This document shows positions 1 to 5,409 of a DNA stretch of 7,615 bases, piece by piece. The DNA is from Chitinophagaceae bacterium (GTDB taxonomy: Bacteria; Bacteroidota; Bacteroidia; Chitinophagales; Chitinophagaceae): positions 1-7,615 of the forward strand of contig JANXWM010000368.1 in the NCBI GenBank assembly GCA_025351145.1. The letters are read 5' to 3'. Every line of letters begins with the position of its first letter. The first letter of the stretch is position 1. The position numbers and the translations under genes were made by a program. The notes under the pieces are model-generated. The model worked only from the letters and a program-made list of their open reading frames with translations, did no database searches and was not told the DNA's origin.

Positions 1-1153
1 TGCATTGGTTTCTTTTCTTGTTTTCCTTTGGAAGAAAAGAAAGAATAGCATCCGCTTTTCTATAACTACTTCGGCATTTAAAGATGCAGGAAAAGATAAC
101 CCATCTCAAAAAATTCATATTGAAATTGCTCCTTTGCTTAAGCCATTGCTTGGTTTTATAAAGTTGCGGTTACAGTATGATGAAAAACAATACTCAGAAA
201 AATTTGCCCTGGTGCAGGACAATGAAAAGAAACTGATCTCTCTAAATTATGCAGGCGATTATCAGTGGAACCTGCCCGAGATAAAGGAATACCATGTTGA
301 AAAACTGATCCTTTATTTTGAAGACCTTTTCCAGTTTTTTTCTTTTACAGTTGCATTGCCTGTGGAAGACCGTTTTCATACCAACCCGTTTGCGCCGCCG
401 GTTAAAAATTTTAATATTTCTCCGCGCAAAACAGAAGATACCAGCTCCCGAATTGAAGAACTTAAAAAAGTAGAAGGCGAATACCTCAACTATAAAAACT
501 TCGAGAACAACGACGATGTGCGCCGCATTGTGTGGAAAATTTACGCCAAGAATAAAGAACTGGTAGTTCGTATTCCGGAAGTGCTTGATCCGTCTGCATC
601 TCATGCATATATTTACCCATCATTCTTCAATGGATTTGATATAGCAGGCAACTCAACTGCGGAGATATATTTTCTCAATTATTATAAAACAATGCTTTGG
701 GGCATTTATACAAATCTTAATAAGCAGGGATTTGAATTACGCTATATTGCCGACCAGCAAACGCCCACAAAAAACTTCGCTGAAGCGCAGCAGTCTATTC
801 AGTATACCATCAGTACAAGTAACTGGCAACAAGATAAAACGATCAAAGAATTTGTAAGCAGCAAAGATGCCTCGGTCATTGTTTTCTCGTCGCTCTGCAA
901 GGTGGAAGATGTGGCACCGTTATTGGAAAATCAATCAGGTTATACCATGTTTGTACTTATAAAACTGAGCAACAGTTTGCAGAGTTCTTACCTGGTTAGT
1001 TTGCTGCAGTGGATATTTATTCAGCAGGAAAAAAATGAACTGGAAGTATATAAAACAAACTGGAGGCTAAGCCTGTTAAGGTCGAAGGTTTTGGATAATG
1101 AAAGAAAGCTGGAAGCATTAATGGCAAAGCATTCAAAAACATTGGTTCTGTAA
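1..1153 (+). CDS. DUF58 domain protein, 3' part (N-terminus outside window)
   Basis: The frame is open from the window edge, so the true start lies upstream; the TTG at 5 is only the first start-like codon. About 383 residues remain. The visible N-terminus (VSFLVFLWKKRKN) looks like the end of a membrane helix followed by positive cytoplasmic residues, and the family usually has one or two such helices before this point. The next 120 or so residues are a predicted beta-rich region. The DUF58 signature lies at residues 157-192, numbering from TTG 5: a GEYLNYKNF stretch, then NDDVRRIVWKIYAKNKELVVR, matching the family's 'GDdvRrIdW...ar..eLvvr' pattern. A degenerate vWA-like region and a C-terminal helical, charged tail follow. 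DUF58 proteins are usually membrane-anchored partners of MoxR ATPases, and a MoxR gene lies downstream. The gene ends at TAA 1151-1153, nine bases before repeat element A. The family call is strong; the exact biochemical role is not known. Confidence 0.88.
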   Translation, partial: ALVSFLVFLWKKRKNSIRFSITTSAFKDAGKDNPSQKIHIEIAPLLKPLLGFIKLRLQYDEKQYSEKFALVQDNEKKLISLNYAGDYQWNLPEIKEYHVEKLILYFEDLFQFFSFTVALPVEDRFHTNPFAPPVKNFNISPRKTEDTSSRIEELKKVEGEYLNYKNFENNDDVRRIVWKIYAKNKELVVRIPEVLDPSASHAYIYPSFFNGFDIAGNSTAEIYFLNYYKTMLWGIYTNLNKQGFELRYIADQQTPTKNFAEAQQSIQYTISTSNWQQDKTIKEFVSSKDASVIVFSSLCKVEDVAPLLENQSGYTMFVLIKLSNSLQSSYLVSLLQWIFIQQEKNELEVYKTNWRLSLLRSKVLDNERKLEALMAKHSKTLVL

Positions 1154-1161
1154 AATACATA

Positions 1162-1360
1162 TTATGAACCAGGCAAAGTTTTTCATGGCATCGCCTGTTG
1201 CGTCGCACTCTTGTACGGAGGGAAGAAAAGGCAACAAGGCAAGGAGGCAATAGGCAAAGAGTTAAAAGCACTGTTCGTTGTTCACTGTTCATTTGTATTC
1301 TCAAGTACAAGAGTGCGACGCAAGGAACGATCAGAAAAGATCCAATTGCCGGGTTCATAA
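1162..1360. repeat. Inverted-repeat element copy A (MITE/REP-like)
   Basis: A 199-base element lies between the DUF58 and transglutaminase genes. Its outer ends, 1162-1176 and 1346-1360, are inverted repeats matching at 14 of 15 bases (TTATGAACCAGGCAA against TTATGAACCCGGCAA). Its inner arms, 1198-1216 and 1305-1323, are a perfect 19-base inverted repeat (TTGCGTCGCACTCTTGTAC). Inner and outer blocks are separated by 23 or 24 bases on each side. The 88-base centre carries four AGGCAA phrases (1229-1234, 1237-1242, 1245-1250, 1252-1257) and nearly two copies of TGTTCAC (1279-1291). No convincing coding potential is seen. The same arms recur at 5099-5377 and 7458-7513, which shows a dispersed family. 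Mobility is inferred from the structure only; no transposase is present and no clear target duplication was found. Confidence 0.85.
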
Positions 1361-1375
1361 AAGAAAATATACTTG
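1346..1375 (+). promoter_or_regulatory. Candidate Bacteroidota-type promoter
   Basis: TTG at 1346-1348 and TATACTTG at 1368-1375 are 19 bases apart. They resemble the Bacteroidota sigma factor pattern TTTG / TAnnTTTG, and the -7 box matches five of its six fixed positions. It lies 71 bases upstream of the transglutaminase start. The TTG belongs to the right outer end of repeat element A, so the repeat may supply the upstream box. AT-rich DNA gives such matches by chance, so this is tentative. Confidence 0.25.
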
Positions 1376-1410
1376 TAAAGAATAATGCTGAAATTGGTAA
1401 TCATAAAAGC

Positions 1411-1440
1411 CTATAGCTTAAAGCTTACGGCGTATAGCTA
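1411..1440. repeat. Short TATAGCT/AGCTTA repeat phrase before the transglutaminase gene
   Basis: TATAGCT occurs at 1412-1418 and 1433-1439, with AGCTTA at 1415-1420 and again at 1422-1427, so the stretch is built from overlapping short repeats. It ends six bases before the ATG at 1447. It supplies the in-frame TAG at 1435-1437 that rules out any earlier start for the gene. It resembles dispersed intergenic phrases of Bacteroidota genomes; that comparison is from memory and was not searched. Confidence 0.5.
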
Positions 1441-1446
1441 AAAAAT

Positions 1447-4071
1447 ATGGCGATAGGAAAAATACATAGCTGGAAAAAAGTTGTTGCACAGGTTATTTTA
1501 TTGGCCATACCTACCATGGTGCTTGCCTGTTATTTATTGTGGGATGCTAACAGGCTTTACAACATTCTTCAAAACGACTGGATAAAACAGGGCCTTTATT
1601 TTGCTGCTGGTATTGTGGCGTCATTGATATTTTACAGTTACCGGTTTAGGTTTATTGCAACTACTGTTCTGCTATTGGGGATTTACTATGGTGCTTATAA
1701 AATACTCGGCAACTTTAATGTGGGCGAATTTGATGCATTCTTTGCATCGGTTCAATTTTTATTGTTTGCTGTGTTGTTTTCGGCGGGATGGCTTACTGGC
1801 TATGGCTTTTCGCGTTCAAGGTATTATACTGTTTTCTGGAGTGTTTTTTTACTGGCTATCCAAATAATTGTGGTAAGCAAAACCTCTGACTTTAAAGCAG
1901 GGAATATCATTGGGGCATTTGCACCGGTGCTTGCTTATGCTTTCTATATCATCTTCACCGCGGAGTTGATACGAAACATGAACGAAGATGAAACACATTT
2001 TGGCTGGTTCATTACCAAACGTATGCTTGGCTTTTGTATAGTTGTATTAGTCTTATTACTTGCGTTGCTTAATATTTTCCAGGCCGATTTTAAAGCCATA
2101 GAAAAAGAATGGGGAAATGCAAAAGCCGACTATGATAAAAGTAAGGGCAACAGCGAAAGCATGACCAAAAACAATAAAGATGGAAGTGTAAGCAATAAAG
2201 ACCAAACCAAATTAACCAGTTCACTTAATAAAGGAAAACGGCTTGTGTTTGTGGCCAAGCTGGATAATTTTTTTGAAGGCAGTGAAACACCAAACCCACT
2301 TTATTTTACAGCATATTATTATACCAAATTTGATACATCAACACAAACATTTGAGATAGACAGCTTAATGCCCGACAATGATTTGTTTCGCCCGGATCCT
2401 TCTAAAATCCCCTTGCTTTTTGCAAAGAAAGATTCTGCTGTAATTAAAAATTCGCATGGCCTTTTGGAGCATAAAATAGTTACTGCAGAAGTGTATAAAG
2501 TACTGCTTTCACCAGATGAATTTATTGCGCCTTCAACAGCATTTTTTTGTCAGCCAATACCAGTTTCCAATGAATATAAAGACCAGTATAAAAGCGCTTA
2601 CCGTGCCAAGATGTGGGTAAGCAATTTAAACAGCGCGTACTTTATCTATAATCCTGCAGGCAATAAGTCATTGGAACAATTCCAGGAGCAACGGTTTGAG
2701 GCATTGCGGGAAGTAAAAGATTTTAATGAAGTAGATAAAAAATTCCGCGATTATTATACGTTCATGCCATCTAATGCAGACTACGACAGTTTGCGAACAC
2801 TGGCACAACAAATAACCGCCAATGCTAAAACTCCTGTTGATAAAATGATCGCAATCCGTGATTATTTTTTAAGCAAGGATGAATTTGGCCAGCCGTTGTA
2901 TAAATATTCCGATAACCCAGGCGTTCCTGGTATTCCAAGCGCAAGCAAACTCAACTATTTTTTGTTTGATACAAAGAAAGGTTACTGTGCTTATTTTGCC
3001 GGAGCTACTTTGTTTATGCTGCGTTCACTCGGTATTCCATCAAGATTGGCCGCAGGTTTTTTAACGGTTGACCGAAGCAGTAAAAACCCCGGCTGGTATT
3101 GGTTTTACGAAGACCAGGCGCATGCATGGGTGCAGATATTTTTCCCGGGTTATGGATGGATAGATTTTGATACAACCGTTCCCGATGTAAACACACAACA
3201 GGCACCGCAACCGGATGAAACGCCGCCGCTTAATATGCAGGAGGCTTACTTTGTTGCAGATGGTACAGTTACCGAAATTGACACAGTAAGTAAAAGATTA
3301 AAACTTGATGTAAACAGGATATTGTTTCATGATAAAGATTATGAAACAACCGCAGCGCAAAATATTCAATTGGATGTTTCGCTTGCAACCGTTTCAAGAG
3401 ATACCGGCACTGTTACATTGGGTGCCATCAAAAAAGGTATGCATATTACTGCTGCTTCTTACGCAGAAGCATTGAAAAATATTACGGCGAATGATGATGA
3501 CAGTTTGTTATCAATATTCATTAAACTAATAAAGCCGGTACCTGTTGACCAGATCAAAATCATTGACCCGGAAAGTGCCGCTCAACAAAAGAAAAAGGAA
3601 GAGGCAGCACAACAAAACCCAACAGACTGGATAAGGGTTTTATGGATCACACTCAGCATTATTGCAGGCTTAACATTACTCGCATTTCTTACGCCCTGGT
3701 TCATCTGGCAATACTTTAATGCTGCTGCACGTAATGCTAAAGAAACAAAGCAAAAAGCATTCAACAGTTACAGGGCATCAATGTATTATTTAAACCAAAT
3801 TGGGTACAGCAGAGCCAACTATGGCCCTAACGAATATGCCGGAATGATTGATGGTAATTTTAAAACAACCTTCAGTTCATTCAGCAATGTTTACCAGAAA
3901 TTAAAGTACAGTTCATTGCCATTATCCGAAAGGGAAAAGGAAGCAGTGCAAAGTTTTTACAGTCCGTTTATCAGTAATGTAAGTAAACAGGTTCCGTTTA
4001 AAACAAGGGTATCAAGATTCTTAAATATTTATAACACGATTTCGTATTTCGCACAAAGCAAAAACAAATAA
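1447..4071 (+). CDS. Multi-pass membrane transglutaminase-like protein (TgpA-type layout)
   Basis: The protein has 874 residues. ATG 1447 is the first possible start because an in-frame TAG lies at 1435-1437. Seven hydrophobic segments lie at about 13-32, 47-64, 68-87, 97-121, 127-144, 152-175 and 193-211. A large extracytoplasmic region follows to about 727, then one more helix (728-755) and a cytoplasmic tail (756-874) in the position where related proteins carry DUF4129-like sequence. The transglutaminase core spans about 463-580. Cys514 (GYCAYFAG), His559 (DQAHAWVQ) and Asp575 (WIDFDTT) form the expected triad, so the enzyme looks intact and papain-like chemistry on a peptide substrate is plausible; the substrate is unknown. 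Residues 600-705 form an extra beta-rich segment between the catalytic core and the last helix. A Lys/Glu/Gln-rich linker (714-724) precedes that helix. The gene ends two bases before the MoxR gene, which implies co-transcription and a shared role in the MoxR-DUF58-transglutaminase module. Confidence 0.9.
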   Translation: MAIGKIHSWKKVVAQVILLAIPTMVLACYLLWDANRLYNILQNDWIKQGLYFAAGIVASLIFYSYRFRFIATTVLLLGIYYGAYKILGNFNVGEFDAFFASVQFLLFAVLFSAGWLTGYGFSRSRYYTVFWSVFLLAIQIIVVSKTSDFKAGNIIGAFAPVLAYAFYIIFTAELIRNMNEDETHFGWFITKRMLGFCIVVLVLLLALLNIFQADFKAIEKEWGNAKADYDKSKGNSESMTKNNKDGSVSNKDQTKLTSSLNKGKRLVFVAKLDNFFEGSETPNPLYFTAYYYTKFDTSTQTFEIDSLMPDNDLFRPDPSKIPLLFAKKDSAVIKNSHGLLEHKIVTAEVYKVLLSPDEFIAPSTAFFCQPIPVSNEYKDQYKSAYRAKMWVSNLNSAYFIYNPAGNKSLEQFQEQRFEALREVKDFNEVDKKFRDYYTFMPSNADYDSLRTLAQQITANAKTPVDKMIAIRDYFLSKDEFGQPLYKYSDNPGVPGIPSASKLNYFLFDTKKGYCAYFAGATLFMLRSLGIPSRLAAGFLTVDRSSKNPGWYWFYEDQAHAWVQIFFPGYGWIDFDTTVPDVNTQQAPQPDETPPLNMQEAYFVADGTVTEIDTVSKRLKLDVNRILFHDKDYETTAAQNIQLDVSLATVSRDTGTVTLGAIKKGMHITAASYAEALKNITANDDDSLLSIFIKLIKPVPVDQIKIIDPESAAQQKKKEEAAQQNPTDWIRVLWITLSIIAGLTLLAFLTPWFIWQYFNAAARNAKETKQKAFNSYRASMYYLNQIGYSRANYGPNEYAGMIDGNFKTTFSSFSNVYQKLKYSSLPLSEREKEAVQSFYSPFISNVSKQVPFKTRVSRFLNIYNTISYFAQSKNK

Positions 4072-4073
4072 AT

Positions 4074-5057
4074 ATGGAGCAACAAATCCAATTAGATCAA
4101 GCATTAGAGAATATTCAGAAACTTGTTGATAATATTGAAACAGTGATACGCGGCAAGCGTACACAGATACAATTCATCTTAACTGCTTTGCTTGCCAAGG
4201 GACATATCCTTATGGAAGATAATCCCGGTACCGGTAAAACTGTAATGGCTAAAACCCTTGCCCAGAGCATATCTGCAAAGGCTGATCATACCGGCGTTAA
4301 TTTTAAACGTATACAGTTTACGCCTGATCTGCTGCCGATGGATTTGATTGGCTCTCATATTTTCGACGACATCAAAAAAGAATTCATCTTTAAAAAAGGC
4401 CCGCTGTTTTGCAACGTTTTATTAGCTGATGAAATTAACCGTGCTTCACCAAAAGTGCAGTCTGCTTTGCTGGAATGTATGGCAGAAAACCAGATCACCA
4501 TGGGCGATATTACTTACAAATTGGAGAACTTATTTTTCACTATCGCCACGCAGAACCCAATTGAAATGGAAGGAACTTATCCGTTGCCTGCTGCGCAGCT
4601 CGACAGGTTCTTTATTAAAATAATTTTTGGGTATGTTGATGAAGAAACGGAACTGGATATTTATAAAGATTATCTCGGTATAGAAAATAATTTGCAGCAT
4701 GTTCAGCAAGTGTTAAGCATGGATGAAATTCTTTTTCTGCAGGGCGAAACAGAGAAAGTTTTTATTCACGAAGAGATCATTAAAGCAGTGCGCAATATTG
4801 TTTGGGGCACACGCCGTCATGCGGATATTGTGCTTGGCGGTTCTACAAGAAGCGGCATTACCTTTCTTAAATGTTTAAAGGCTTTTGCGCTGGTAAATGG
4901 CCGCAGTTTTGTAACAGAAGATGATCTTAAGCTCATTACAAGTGCGGTGCTCGATCACAGGTTAATTTACCGGAACAAAGAAGCAAAGCAAAAAGCACTT
5001 GCAGGTATTCTTGATGCAGAGCTGGCAAGGTTAAGTAAACTGAATATTGGTAATTAA
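4074..5057 (+). CDS. MoxR-family AAA+ ATPase
   Basis: The protein has 327 residues, the normal full length for MoxR ATPases. Visible motifs, in order: the N-terminal VIRGKRTQI region (24-32); Walker A MEDNPGTGKT (47-56) with Lys55 and Thr56; Walker B VLLADE (115-120) with Asp119 and Glu120, followed by the typical INRASPKVQSALLECM; sensor 1 Asn161 in ATQNPIEMEGTYPLP; the arginine finger candidate Arg178 in QLDRF; and a sensor 2 region GGSTRSG with Arg259. All key residues are present, so ATP hydrolysis is expected. Members act as cytoplasmic chaperone-like remodellers, usually beside vWA- or DUF58-containing partners. It starts two bases after the transglutaminase stop with no clear Shine-Dalgarno site, which suggests translational coupling or the A-rich initiation usual in Bacteroidota. 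TAA 5055-5057 is followed at once by a second TAA. The exact MoxR subfamily was not determined. Confidence 0.96.
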   Translation: MEQQIQLDQALENIQKLVDNIETVIRGKRTQIQFILTALLAKGHILMEDNPGTGKTVMAKTLAQSISAKADHTGVNFKRIQFTPDLLPMDLIGSHIFDDIKKEFIFKKGPLFCNVLLADEINRASPKVQSALLECMAENQITMGDITYKLENLFFTIATQNPIEMEGTYPLPAAQLDRFFIKIIFGYVDEETELDIYKDYLGIENNLQHVQQVLSMDEILFLQGETEKVFIHEEIIKAVRNIVWGTRRHADIVLGGSTRSGITFLKCLKAFALVNGRSFVTEDDLKLITSAVLDHRLIYRNKEAKQKALAGILDAELARLSKLNIGN

Positions 5058-5078
5058 TAATTAGTAATTAATAATTGG
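5051..5078. repeat. 14-base AT-rich tandem duplication over the MoxR stop
   Basis: TAATTAATAATTAG (5051-5064) is followed directly by TAATTAATAATTGG (5065-5078), with one mismatch. The first copy contains the MoxR stop codon and a second stop right after it. The unit resembles other short AT-rich phrases found near gene ends in Bacteroidota. It has no GC stem and no T-run, so it does not look like an intrinsic terminator. Confidence 0.6.
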
Positions 5079-5098
5079 TCTAAGTAGAAGGGGAGATT

Positions 5099-5377
5099 TT
5101 GGGCCTGGCCGCATTACTACTATGAAGCTTTACTTGCGTCGCACTCTTGTACTGTAGAATATGTCTGAACGTGGATTGAGCAGGGTTAAAAGGATTAGAC
5201 AGATTTAATGAAGATGATTATAGAGATAAAGGAAGTAAGTTGAACAAATTCTTCTAATCCATGGAATCCAAGAAATCTTTCCAAATCTTCGTTCATGCAA
5301 TTGACGCACAATGTTCAATCAGCACAAGAGTGCGACGCAAGAGACGATGCCACGAAGAACTCAAAGCCCGGCCCATA
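5099..5377. repeat. Inverted-repeat element copy B (MITE/REP-like)
   Basis: A 279-base element fills most of the 352-base spacer between the MoxR and TPR-like genes; nothing coding is seen in that spacer. Inner arms 5133-5152 and 5322-5341 form a 20-base inverted repeat with one mismatch (CTTGCGTCGCACTCTTGTAC on the left; the right carries GCAC for GTAC). Outer blocks are GGCCTGGC at 5102-5109 and the inverted GGCCGGGC at 5366-5373. The spacers between blocks are 24 and 25 bases. The 169-base centre is unrelated to that of copy A and contains its own imperfect inverted repeat. The left spacer (TATGAAGCTTTAC) matches copy C, while the right spacer (TGGCATCGTCTC) matches copy A, so the two arms are of different subtypes. 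The element ends 32 bases before the next start codon. Confidence 0.85.
5166..5295. repeat. Nested imperfect inverted repeat inside element B
   Basis: TGAACG (5166-5171) pairs with CGTTCA (5290-5295). GGATTAGACAGATTT (5192-5206) pairs with AAATTCTTCTAATCC (5246-5260) at 12 of 15 positions, including the perfect GGATTAGA / TCTAATCC. The 'AATCC'-rich phrasing resembles another dispersed repeat family of Bacteroidota (from memory). It sits wholly inside the arms of element B as its payload. Confidence 0.55.
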
Positions 5378-5409
5378 AAAAATATTTAGATGAAAAGAAG
5401 TAACTGAAA

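Noticed and set aside
242..604. Minus-strand open frame of 120 codons opposite the DUF58 gene
   Set aside because: It overlaps the clearly conserved DUF58 coding sequence and shows no recognisable motif.
1198..1323. CRISPR-like array, since similar sequences recur with different DNA between them
   Set aside because: The copies are inverted pairs kilobases apart, not regularly spaced direct repeats, and no cas gene is present.
1017..1358. Minus-strand open frame of 113 codons
   Set aside because: It runs antisense across the DUF58 gene end and element A, with no coherent protein features.
1198..1416. Small + strand open frame (72 codons) starting MRRTLVRREEK
   Set aside because: It is built almost wholly from repeat element A, begins in the inner arm, and has the low-complexity composition of repeat-derived frames. 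No domain is recognised.
5390..5407. Tiny frame ATG-AAA-AGA-AGT-AAC-TGA just upstream of the TPR-like gene, as a possible leader peptide
   Set aside because: Five codons occur readily by chance in A-rich DNA, and no attenuator-like hairpin pairs with it.
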